Source: Streptomyces sp. SAI-127 (GTDB lineage Bacteria; Actinomycetota; Actinomycetes; Streptomycetales; Streptomycetaceae). Taken from it: a DNA stretch of 64,000 nucleotides. The first letter of the stretch is position 1; each line of letters starts with the position of its first letter. Location of the stretch: positions 3,410,001-3,474,000 of the forward strand of contig NZ_JARXYJ010000001.1 of NCBI RefSeq assembly GCF_029894425.1. Direction: 5' to 3'. The notes under the pieces are model-generated. The model saw only the letters and a program-made list of their open reading frames with translations, made no database searches and was not told the DNA's origin. The position numbers were made by a program, and so were the translations under genes. Positions 1 to 7,600 of the stretch are shown one piece after another.

Positions 1-171
1 GGCGCCGCGAAGGACCCGTTCGGCAACGAGCGCGTGGGCTTCGAGGGCAAGGCGGAGATCAAGCGCTCCGACTGGGGCCTGACCTGGAACACGACCCTGG
101 AGACGGGCGGCGTCCTGGTCTCCGACAAGATCAAGCTGAACTTCGACATCTCCGCTATCAAGAACGCGTGA
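1..171 (+). CDS. YceI family protein, C-terminal end (5' end outside window)
   Basis: The reading frame is open from base 1 and ends at TGA 169-171, giving the last 56 residues. The visible part contains FGNERVGFEGKAEIKRSDWG followed closely by TLETGGVLVSDKIKLNFDIS. This pattern of alternating strands ending in a final beta strand is typical of the C-terminal half of YceI-type lipid-binding beta-barrel proteins, which are often periplasmic or secreted and bind isoprenoid-like lipids. The N-terminus and any signal peptide lie outside the window, so localisation cannot be judged. Family assignment rests on the C-terminal signature only. Confidence 0.75.
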   Translation, partial: GAAKDPFGNERVGFEGKAEIKRSDWGLTWNTTLETGGVLVSDKIKLNFDISAIKNA

Positions 172-186
172 CCCCGTCGCCGGGGC

Positions 187-1000
187 TCAGCAGGTGCGCC
201 GGTACGGGAGGTCCGGGAGATACGTCTTCCAGGCCGTCTCGGACAGACCGGAGCCGGCGCGTCGGCAGACCTCGGTGATCAGATGGCCCGGATTCAGGGC
301 GTACCGCAGCACGGGGACGTTGGTGCCGGAGCCGTAGAGCCTGCCGTCGGGGCCGAACGCGAGTGCGCAGCTGCAGGCTGCCGGCCGATCCGGCGACAGC
401 GAGCGTACGTCCGTCGTGGGAGAAGGCGAGCGCGGTGACCGCGCCGGTGGCGTCCGCCAACGGGACGGACGTGGTGCCGTCCAGCACACCGAGGCGCGCC
501 CGCGCGGCGCCGTCCCAGAGGGTGAGCCGGTCCAGGACGTCGCCTACGGCCGGCCGGGTGCCGATGGGGCCGAAGGCCGCGGTGCTGATCAGGCCCTCGC
601 CGAGCACGCGCGGCTCCATGCGCCCGGCGCGCAGGTCGGCGACCAGTCCCTCCTGGGTCACCGGGCCGATCCCGTCGGGGCCGGAGGGCAAGCGGGCCGG
701 TTCTGTCGACGGGCCCACGGAGCCGCGGCCGGCCGGGTCGGCTGACCAGCCGGTGAAGCCGCGCCCCGTCCGGTCGGCTGCCGGACCGATGGCATCGGGA
801 CTGACCGGGCCGGCTGACGAGCCGGTGAAGCCACAGCTTGTCGAGCCGGTCGCCGGACCGGTGGAGTCGGGGTTCCTTGAGTCGGGGGCGGGCCGGTTGC
901 AATCGGGGCTGGTCAGGTCTGTCGACGGGCCCGTGGAGCCGTGCCCCCGTCCGGTCACCCAGCAGGCCCACGAGACCTGCCTCACCCGGTCGCCCCACAC
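187..1000 (-). pseudogene. Frameshifted WD40 remnant (nSTAND/WD40-type regulator tail)
   Basis: Two minus-strand frames each carry part of one WD40 protein. From 1000 to about 370 one frame gives seven degenerate 12-residue repeats, then RLTLWDG and VTALAFSHDGRTLAVAGSAG, a WD40 blade. From about 370 down to 187 a different frame gives ALAFGPDGRLYGSGTNVPVL and the ending LSETAWKTYLPDLPYRRTC, which resembles the C-terminal tail of Streptomyces helix-turn-helix/AAA/WD40 regulatory proteins. The junction near 361-380 looks like an internal deletion plus frameshift between two blades. No ATPase or HTH part is present, so this is best read as a gene remnant. A functional short protein from the upper frame alone cannot be excluded. 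Confidence 0.65.
705..945 (-). repeat. 36-bp degenerate tandem repeat (12-aa units)
   Basis: In the minus frame this region reads as seven consecutive 12-residue units of the type GSTGPSTDLTSP, DSTGPATGSTSC, GFTGSSAGPVSP, DAIGPAADRTGR, GFTGWSADPAGR and GSVGPSTEPARL. At DNA level, gtcgacgggccc recurs at 705 and 921, six periods of 36 bp apart, and gctgac-agccggtgaagcc recurs 72 bp apart at 741 and 813. It is probably an expanded linker in front of the WD40 blades. Confidence 0.7.
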
Positions 1001-1330
1001 CCCGACGAACCCCGCCCCACCCCCTCACCCGACGGTGCGGTGAAGTCCGTGCGGCGGCGGACCGGCCGGCCGTCGGCCTGGGACTCGCCATCCGCCTGGT
1101 CCCGGCGACCCGCTTCGGCTGTCCAAAACCGGTGGCTCATCCTCCGCGGCCGCGGTCAGCCTGCCTCCGTGTCCAGCCCCGAAGCGTCCAGACTCCGGCC
1201 ACCGGCTCTCCGGTGGCTGCCCGTGATGTCGGTCTGACGATTCGTCATCACCGCTGCCCGGACGGCCGGGTCCGTGTGCCGTGTCGCTGTGTGCGACTTC
1301 TTCCACGACTTCGGGTTGCGGAGTTTCTTC
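1001..1330. other. Intergenic stretch without a recognised gene
   Basis: About 330 bp of GC-rich sequence between the WD40 remnant and the truncated MFS gene. Frames open here give only Arg/Pro-rich translations without family signatures. No convincing promoter, terminator or RNA was seen. It may contain decayed coding sequence from either neighbour. Confidence 0.4.
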
Positions 1331-1905
1331 ATGCCGTTCGCTCTGTTTCTGCTGGGCGTCGCGGTGTTCGCGCAGGGGACGTCCGAGTTCATGCTGTCCG
1401 GTCTGATGCCGGACATCGCCCGGGAGTTGGGCGTCTCGGTGGGGGACGCGGGATTGCTGACCTCGGGTTTCGCCGTGGGGATGGTGGTCGGGGCGCCCTT
1501 GATGGCGGGGTTCGCCCGGCGGTGGCCGTGGCGTCTGGCGCTGCCGGGGTTTCTGGGTGTGTTCCTGTGTGTGCATGTCGTCGGGGCGACGACCGGCAGT
1601 TTCCCGGTGCTGCTCGGCACCCGGGTGGTCGGTGCGCTCGCCAACGCCGGGTTCCTGGCCGTCGCCCTGGTGGCCGCGGTCGGGATGGTCGCACCGGACG
1701 CCAAGGGACGGGCCACCTCGACGCTGCTGGGCGGGGTCACGCTCGCGTGTGTCGTCGGGGTGCCGGCGGGGGCGCTGCTGGGGCAGGTCTGGGGGTGGCG
1801 CTCGGCGTTCTGGGCGGTGGCCGCGCTGTCCGTACCCGCTGTGGTGGGGGTGATGCGGTCGGTGCCGGACAGGGGCGCCGAGCTGGAGCGGCCGGCTCAC
1901 GAGAC
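1331..1905 (+). pseudogene. Truncated Cmx/CmrA-type MFS efflux gene
   Basis: The start ATG at 1331 begins MPFALFLLGVAVFAQGTSEF, the typical N-terminus of actinobacterial chloramphenicol/arabinose-type major facilitator exporters. About 180 residues follow the family well, with roughly five to six hydrophobic helices, LLTSGFAVGMVVGAP in TM2 and WRSAFWAVAALSVPAVVG near TM6. After about position 1890 the frame stays open to 2164 but becomes Arg/Ser/Thr-rich (ARVRVRATARTRTS), and the second six-helix half is absent. A full-length member has about 400 residues, so the gene is truncated by a rearrangement near 1890-1905. An in-frame ATG at 1274 adds a non-family leader and was not chosen. Drug export is unlikely. 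Confidence 0.75.
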
Positions 1906-2073
1906 CGCCGCCGTCGCGGGCAGCAGGGCGCGCCCGGTGAGACGGCGGCGGGTGTCCGCGGTGCGCTGGGTTCCGGCCAGGGTGAGGGTCAGGGCCACCG
2001 CGAGGACGAGGACGTCGGTGTGCAGTCCGGCGACCGCCTCCAGCCAGAGGGCGAGGGACCAGCAGAGCAGCAC
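1897..2073 (-). CDS. Small hydrophobic ORF or permease fragment (58 aa)
   Basis: A minus-strand ORF bounded by stops runs from GTG at 2073 to TGA at 1897-1899. It encodes two hydrophobic stretches, VLLCWSLALWLEAVAGLHTD and VLVLAVALTLTLAG, then a basic tail TADTRRRLTGRALLPA. It begins next to the MarR gene's upstream inverted repeat and is divergent from it, the usual place for the transporter a MarR protein controls. It may be the stump of a deleted permease or a genuine two-helix protein. It is convergent with the truncated MFS gene and meets it exactly at the truncation zone. No family is recognised. Confidence 0.35.
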   Translation of the reverse strand: MLLCWSLALWLEAVAGLHTDVLVLAVALTLTLAGTQRTADTRRRLTGRALLPATAAVS

Positions 2074-2085
2074 GGCACAAACTCA

Positions 2086-2098
2086 TACGCAACGCGTA
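2086..2098. promoter_or_regulatory. Inverted repeat TACGC-AAC-GCGTA, candidate MarR operator
   Basis: A perfect 5-3-5 inverted repeat lies 28 bp before the GTG of the MarR gene and 13 bp before the divergent small ORF. Position and symmetry fit an autoregulatory MarR site. Binding is inferred. Confidence 0.4.
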
Positions 2099-2126
2099 CG
2101 AATCCGTCCGCATTCGACGGGGCGTC

Positions 2127-2522
2127 GTGCGGCTGAACCGGCGGCTCCGGAAGGAGCGCGGTGACGGCAGCCTCCCCCCGAGCCAACTGGAGGTACTCGG
2201 GCATCTGCACCGGCACGGGTCCGCCACCCCCGGCGAGGTCGCGGCGGCGCTGCGGCAGCGGCCGCAGTCGCTCACCCGGGTCTTCGCCGAACTGGAGGCT
2301 GAGGGGCTGATGGCGCGCGAGGCCGGGACCGTGGACCGGCGTCAGTCCGTGCTGTCCCTCACGGAGCCGGGGCGGCTGGCGCTGGAGCGGGACATGGGCG
2401 AGCGGGACGCCTGGCTGGCGGGGGCGCTGGCGTCCCTGAGCCCGACCGAGCGTGGGGTGCTGGAGCTGGCCGCGGAGTTGATGGAGCGGGTCGCCGACAC
2501 GGAGACGCCTGCGGCTGGCTGA
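2127..2522 (+). CDS. MarR family transcriptional regulator
   Basis: The 131-residue protein has the MarR winged-helix layout: LPPSQLEVLGHLHRHGSATP (helices alpha2-alpha3), PGEVAAALRQRPQSLTRVFA (recognition region), the wing with DRRQSVLSLTEPGRLAL (family D-x-R-x-x-x-x-x-L-T-x-x-G motif) and a C-terminal dimerisation helix. The GTG at 2127 is the only standard start nearby, but the frame stays open upstream and translates to KLIRNAYESVRIRRGVV, which looks like genuine MarR helix alpha1. The annotated start may therefore be too short or the 5' end may have been altered. MarR proteins usually repress a neighbouring efflux or oxidoreductase gene. Here the only neighbours are a truncated MFS gene and a 58-aa fragment, so the regulator may be orphaned. 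Confidence 0.8.
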   Translation: MRLNRRLRKERGDGSLPPSQLEVLGHLHRHGSATPGEVAAALRQRPQSLTRVFAELEAEGLMAREAGTVDRRQSVLSLTEPGRLALERDMGERDAWLAGALASLSPTERGVLELAAELMERVADTETPAAG

Positions 2523-2532
2523 ATCGCACCCC

Positions 2533-2562
2533 TTGTGCGCGAGTTCACAGGATTCCCATAAT
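2533..2562 (+). promoter_or_regulatory. Candidate housekeeping promoter for the trypsin gene
   Basis: TTGTGC at 2533-2538 and CATAAT at 2557-2562 are separated by 18 bp, close to the HrdB-type consensus TTGACA-N17/18-TATAAT. They lie 107 bp upstream of the protease start. No experimental support. Confidence 0.45.
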
Positions 2563-2629
2563 CCATCAACAGATTTGACCGGCCCATGTCAGAACTTGGG
2601 CGTTTCTTTGGTGTCCAGACTTGGCATGA

Positions 2630-3451
<822 letters not shown>

Positions 3452-3477
3452 GGTGAGGCGGGTCGCGTACGGTCTTC

Positions 3478-3510
3478 CGCGGGTCCGGTGCGTCGAGTGC
3501 CGGGCCCGCG
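3478..3510. terminator. Bidirectional hairpin terminator
   Basis: An 11-bp stem (3478-3488 with 3500-3510, one G-T pair) and 11-nt loop lie between the convergent protease gene and the TPM-domain gene. Confidence 0.6.
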
Positions 3511-3570
3511 GTCTTCGCCCCCGCCGCCCCTGCCCGTCCCATCCCCCGGCAGATGAATGAGCCCGAGCGG

Positions 3571-4947
3571 TCAGAAGCCGCCTCCGCCGAAGTCCCCTCC
3601 TCCGCCGAAATCGCCACCGCCCCCGAAGCCGCCGAAGTCCCCGGAGTCGAAGTCCGAGCCGGAGAGGTCGCCGCCCTCGTGGCCGCCGCCGAAATCGCCG
3701 TAACCGGAGCCGTAGTCGGCCGCGTAGGCGGGGGTGGCCATCATGCTGCCGAGGACCGTGCCGACCAGCAGGCCGGGGAGGAGGCCGCCGCCGAAGTAGC
3801 CACCGGCCCAGGGGCCGTAGGCGGGGCCCGCGTCCCAGTAGGGGCGGCGGCCCTGGTCGGTGTCGACCTCGCGCATCACCGGGTCCCGGCCGTCGGCCAG
3901 CCGGGTGGCGTCCGCGGCGCAGACCGGGACCTCGCGCGCGGCCCCGCCCGGCGGCGTCCAGGTGGCGTCGGTGACGGAGGGACCGTGGCGGGGGTCGAAG
4001 AAGCAGGGGACCCGGCGCTCGGGAAGCGCCCGGCCCTCGCGGCGCGCCGCGAGCTGGGCCAGCGCGAAGCGGCCGTCCTCCAGGGCCCGGGTGACCGCTC
4101 GCACGTCCTCGGGTCTCGTCGCCGCCCCCATGAGCGACTTCGCCTGCTCGTACGCGTCCAGGGCCCGCTCGTAGTCCGCGCGCATCGTGTCGTCGGCGCC
4201 CGCCTCGGCCGGGTGGAAGTCCAGCCGGTCCAGTTCCTCGCCGAACGCCGTGATGTCCTCGTCCACCACCACCCGCAGCTTCTCCAGCGCGGCCCGCTGC
4301 TCCTCCGCGTGCCGGCGCCGGTTGCGCCGCACCAGGGTGTACGCGCCCGCCCCACCGGCCACGAGCACCGCGCCGACCGTGATCAGTGCCGTGCTGGAGA
4401 CCCCGCCCCCGTCGTCGGAGGTCCCCCAGGTCGACGGGGCCGAGCCGCCCATGTTGGTGACCGCGGCGGCGGTGAAGTCGGTCAGCTGGGCGCGGGTGTC
4501 CTCGCCCTCGACGGTCGTCACCAGGTTCCGTACGGCCGCGCCCGGCAGGACCGAGGCGTCGGCGCGGGCGTCGAAGGCGTCGCCCAGGCGGACCGCGTAC
4601 AGGCCGGTGACGCCGGTCGCGGTGCGCAGCTTCGTGAAGAGGTCCTGCTTCGGGTAGTCGGCGGGCAGCACCGCGACGAACAGCGGCTTGTCCGCCTTCG
4701 TGATCCGGTCCGCCAGGGCGTCCGCGTCCTTGGCGGACAGCTGGGCCGCAGCGGCCGGATCGACGTAGACGGGGTTCTCGCGGAGGGCCTGGCCGATGGC
4801 CGAGACGCTCGTGGCACTCGTCGTGGTCGTCGTGGCGGAGACGGGCGGGGCGCCCGCCGCCAGGACGGCCAGGACCGCGAGCACCAGGGCGATGAGCAGA
4901 CCTGGAAGGCTCCGGATCCGTACTACGGCCTGCGCGGCGGCCTTCAT
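3571..4947 (-). CDS. TPM-domain (YgcG-like) membrane protein with Gly/Phe-rich tail
   Basis: 458 residues. A signal-type helix (about 15-35, LIALVLAVLAVLAAGAP) is followed by an extracytoplasmic domain (about 45-170). Phrases such as ALRENPVYVDPAAAAQLSAK, DADALADRITKADKPLFVAV and LFTKLRTATGV resemble TPM/YgcG domains. A second membrane helix (about 185-210, STALITVGAVLVAGGAGAY) is followed by basic residues, then a cytoplasmic helical stretch rich in Ala/Glu/Arg. The C-terminus has a hydrophobic glycine segment (GGYFGGGLLPGLLVGTVLGS) and a low-complexity tail of repeated GGGGDFGGGGDF, typical of this Streptomyces family. The function is unknown. YgcG-like proteins have been linked to photosystem repair in plants and to unspecified envelope roles in bacteria. 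Confidence 0.75.
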   Translation of the reverse strand: MKAAAQAVVRIRSLPGLLIALVLAVLAVLAAGAPPVSATTTTTSATSVSAIGQALRENPVYVDPAAAAQLSAKDADALADRITKADKPLFVAVLPADYPKQDLFTKLRTATGVTGLYAVRLGDAFDARADASVLPGAAVRNLVTTVEGEDTRAQLTDFTAAAVTNMGGSAPSTWGTSDDGGGVSSTALITVGAVLVAGGAGAYTLVRRNRRRHAEEQRAALEKLRVVVDEDITAFGEELDRLDFHPAEAGADDTMRADYERALDAYEQAKSLMGAATRPEDVRAVTRALEDGRFALAQLAARREGRALPERRVPCFFDPRHGPSVTDATWTPPGGAAREVPVCAADATRLADGRDPVMREVDTDQGRRPYWDAGPAYGPWAGGYFGGGLLPGLLVGTVLGSMMATPAYAADYGSGYGDFGGGHEGGDLSGSDFDSGDFGGFGGGGDFGGGGDFGGGGF

Positions 4948-5190
4948 ACTTCGAAGCTACCCGAAACCTCCCGGAACCGACCCCTCGGGCGGTCATCTGT
5001 GTGAAGCCGCCGTAGCCGCTGATGTCGTAGCTGCCGGTGAGGACCTGGTCTCCCTCGGGAGCGTCGTCCCGGGGCTCTGCATTGCGTCCCGCGCGAGTTG
5101 CAGGACCGCAACGCGACCGGTGCGCAACGGTGGTCGTGCGGTGGTTCCGCCCGTGATGTGCTCGCAGGGCTGCACGAGGGGGGCGAGTCG

Positions 5191-5679
5191 ATGAGGCGGA
5201 GTGTCTTCGCGGTGGCCGGTGTGGTCGTCGCCGTAGGGCTGCTGAGCGGGTGCGGGGCGGAGATCCTGCCGCTGGTCGCGGTGCGGGTGGACGACGGCGG
5301 GACGGCGGAGGTCGTGCTGCGGCCGTGCGGTGACGATCCGATCCAGGGGCTCTCGCTCGAAGGGGCCCCGGCCGGGGACGAGTCCGGGCGGAATCTGTCC
5401 GGGTGGCGGGTGCCCGGCAAGCGGCGGGGCGGCGATGCCGAGTTCCCGCTCTTCTCGCCGCCGGCCACCTGGCACGCCCGAGCGGTCGGAGAGCAGCGGC
5501 CCGTGCGGTCGTACACCTATGAGCTCGCCTTCGGGAAGGCGGAGTTCAACTACGAGTACACGGGCACCGTCACGTTTCGCGCGAGCGACCTCGCCGCTCT
5601 GGGACCCGGTCAGGTCTGGGCCGACGGCCGGGCGATGAGCCTCGGCGAGTTCGAGGAGCTCGCCGAGGACTCGTGTTGA
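5191..5679 (+). CDS. Putative lipoprotein (162 aa)
   Basis: The start ATG 5191 follows the Shine-Dalgarno-like GAGGGGGGCG. Residues 1-21 are a lipoprotein signal peptide: MRRS, a hydrophobic core, and the lipobox LLSGC with the lipidated Cys at 21. The mature part begins GAEILPLVAVRVDDGGTAEV and has alternating short strands, with GTVTFRASDLAALGPGQVW near the end. No enzymatic motif is seen. It is convergent with cimA, whose stop is 8 bp away. Product and role are unknown. Surface anchoring is supported by the lipobox. Confidence 0.75.
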   Translation: MRRSVFAVAGVVVAVGLLSGCGAEILPLVAVRVDDGGTAEVVLRPCGDDPIQGLSLEGAPAGDESGRNLSGWRVPGKRRGGDAEFPLFSPPATWHARAVGEQRPVRSYTYELAFGKAEFNYEYTGTVTFRASDLAALGPGQVWADGRAMSLGEFEELAEDSC

Positions 5680-5686
5680 GCGGGGG

Positions 5687-7291
5687 CTACTCCGCCGGCT
5701 CCACCCCGGCCCGCAGCAGCCCGTAGGTGTAGGCGTCCTCCAGGGCCTGCCACGACGCCGCGATCACGTTCTCCGCGACGCCCACCGTCGACCACTCCCC
5801 CGTGCCGTCCGACGTGGAGATCAGGACCCGGGTGGTGGACTGGGTGCCGTGGACGCCTTCGAGGATGCGGACCTTGTAGTCGACGAGGTCGAGCTTGGCG
5901 AGCTGGGGGTAGATCTTCTCCAGGGCCACGCGCAGGGCGCGGTCGAGGGCGTTGACCGGGCCGTTGCCCTCCGCCGTGGCGACGATGCGCTCGCCCTTGG
6001 CGAACAGCTTGACCGTGGCCTCGTTGGCGTGGGTGCCGTCGGGGCGGTCCTCCACGATCGCGCGCCAGGACTCGACCCCGAAGTACTTCAGGGGCTTGCC
6101 CTGGACCTCGGCGCGGAGGAGGAGTTCGAAGGAGGCGTCGGCGGCCTCGTACGTGTAGCCCTTGAGCTCGCGCTCCTTGACGCGCTCCACGACCCGGCCG
6201 ACCAGCTCGCGGTCGCCGCCGAGGTCGATGCCGAGTTCCTTGCCCTTGAGCTCGATCGAGGCGCGGCCCGCCATGTCGGAGACCAGCATCCGCATGGTGT
6301 TGCCGACCTGCTCGGGGTCGATGTGCTGGTACAGGTCCGGGTCGACCTTGATCGCGGAGGCGTGCAGGCCCGCCTTGTGGGCGAAGGCCGAGACGCCGAC
6401 GTAGGGCTGGTGGGTGGAGGGGGTGAGGTTGACGACCTCGGCGATCGCGTGCGAGATCCGGGTCATCTCGCGCAGCTTGCCGTCGGGGAGGACCTTCTTG
6501 CCGTACTTGAGCTCCAGGGCCGCGACGACCGGGAAGAGGTTGGCGTTGCCGACCCGCTCGCCGTAGCCGTTCGCCGTGCACTGGACGTGGGTCGCGCCCG
6601 CGTCCACGGCGGCGAGGGTGTTGGCGACCGCGCAGCCGGTGTCGTCCTGGGCGTGGATGCCGAGCCGGGCGCCGGTGTCCGCGAGGACGGTCGCGACGAC
6701 GGCCTGGACCTGGGCCGGGAGCATGCCGCCGTTGGTGTCGCAGAGGATGACGACGGAGGCGCCGGCCTCCGAGGCCGCCCGTACGACGGCCTTCGCGTAC
6801 TCCGGGTTCGCGCGGTAGCCGTCGAAGAAGTGCTCGCAGTCGACGAAGACACGGCGGCCCTGGTCCTTCAGGAAGGACACCGTGTCGCGGACCATCTCCA
6901 GGTTCTCGTCCAACGTCGTCCTGAGCGCCAGCTCGACGTGCCGGTCGTGCGACTTGGCGACCAGGGTGATCACGTCTGCGCCGGAGTCCAGGAGGGCCTT
7001 GACCTGCGGGTCCTCGGACGCCTTCGCGCCCGCCCGGCGGGTCGCGCCGAAGGCGACGAGCTGGGCGTGCCTGAAGTCGATCTCCTGGCGGGCGCGGGCG
7101 AAGAACTCGGTGTCCCGTGGATTGGCGCCGGGCCAGCCGCCCTCGATGAAGCCCACGCCGAAGTCGTCCAGGTGCCGTGCGATGGCCAGCTTGTCCGCGA
7201 CGGTGAGGTTGATGCCCTCCCGCTGGGCGCCGTCGCGCAGAGTGGTGTCGAAGACGTGGAACTGATCGTCGAGCTCGCTGGGTTCGGTCAT
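5687..7291 (-). CDS. cimA: Citramalate synthase / alpha-isopropylmalate synthase-like (CimA)
   Basis: 534 residues of the DRE-TIM metallolyase family. Citramalate synthases condense pyruvate and acetyl-CoA to give (R)-citramalate, the first step of a threonine-independent isoleucine route. The catalytic barrel (about 10-290) has DTTLRDGAQ at 15-23, CDTNGG at 184-189 and NGYGERVGNANLF at about 241-253. A LeuA-type dimer/allosteric domain covers about 400-530 (YKVRILEGVHGTQSTTRVLI). The usual metal motif H-x-H-N-D reads H-A-Q-D-D (213-217), so one His ligand is replaced by Gln. The ATG at 7291 was chosen over the upstream frame extension because it matches the family start. Transcription is preceded by a leader peptide and terminator (7404-7519). 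The name is by family; substrate choice (citramalate versus other 2-oxoacids) is inferred. Confidence 0.8.
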   Translation of the reverse strand: MTEPSELDDQFHVFDTTLRDGAQREGINLTVADKLAIARHLDDFGVGFIEGGWPGANPRDTEFFARARQEIDFRHAQLVAFGATRRAGAKASEDPQVKALLDSGADVITLVAKSHDRHVELALRTTLDENLEMVRDTVSFLKDQGRRVFVDCEHFFDGYRANPEYAKAVVRAASEAGASVVILCDTNGGMLPAQVQAVVATVLADTGARLGIHAQDDTGCAVANTLAAVDAGATHVQCTANGYGERVGNANLFPVVAALELKYGKKVLPDGKLREMTRISHAIAEVVNLTPSTHQPYVGVSAFAHKAGLHASAIKVDPDLYQHIDPEQVGNTMRMLVSDMAGRASIELKGKELGIDLGGDRELVGRVVERVKERELKGYTYEAADASFELLLRAEVQGKPLKYFGVESWRAIVEDRPDGTHANEATVKLFAKGERIVATAEGNGPVNALDRALRVALEKIYPQLAKLDLVDYKVRILEGVHGTQSTTRVLISTSDGTGEWSTVGVAENVIAASWQALEDAYTYGLLRAGVEPAE

Positions 7292-7403
7292 GGTCTCAAG
7301 GCTCCTGAGGATTGGATCTCGGTCGTACCGGAATGACCGGCTCCACCGCCCCCACATACTCCCTCGCGCTCTCGCTTCCGGCTGCGGGTGGGCCAGAAAT
7401 GCG

Positions 7404-7428
7404 AAAAACCCCTCGCGGGTGCGAGAGG
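7404..7428 (-). terminator. Attenuator terminator in the cimA leader
   Basis: On the minus strand an 8-bp stem (CCTCTCGC/GCGAGGGG, one G-T pair) with loop ACCC is followed by five T residues. It lies between the short Ile-containing leader ORF and the cimA start, 113 nt upstream of the ATG, so transcripts must read through it. Confidence 0.75.
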
Positions 7429-7483
7429 TCTGCGCGCGGGTCGAGGACGACGGTGTCCGCCCGTACCTGGTCGTACGTGGCGG

Positions 7484-7519
7484 TCACTGCGGACCGGCGC
7501 GCCTGCTGCCAATAATCAT
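7484..7519 (-). CDS. cimA leader peptide MIIGSRRAGPQ
   Basis: An 11-codon ORF starts at ATG 7519 and stops at TGA 7484-7486. Codons 2 and 3 are consecutive Ile (ATT ATT), and it is followed 55 nt later by an intrinsic terminator and then cimA. This is the standard layout of ribosome-mediated attenuation, in which stalling on scarce Ile-tRNA would favour read-through into an isoleucine-pathway gene. No clear Shine-Dalgarno is visible, so it may be read from a leaderless or very short 5' end. The peptide itself probably has no other function. Confidence 0.6.
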   Translation of the reverse strand: MIIGSRRAGPQ

Positions 7520-7600
7520 GGCGAACGAGAGCACGGAGGCAGTCTGGCACAGACCGCCCCCGTGCTCACCCTCCGTCTCAGGATGCGAGCACTGTGCTGA

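Noticed and set aside
7292..7519. T-box riboswitch upstream of cimA
   Set aside because: No T-box sequence or specifier/antiterminator layout was found. The short ORF plus terminator explains the region more simply.
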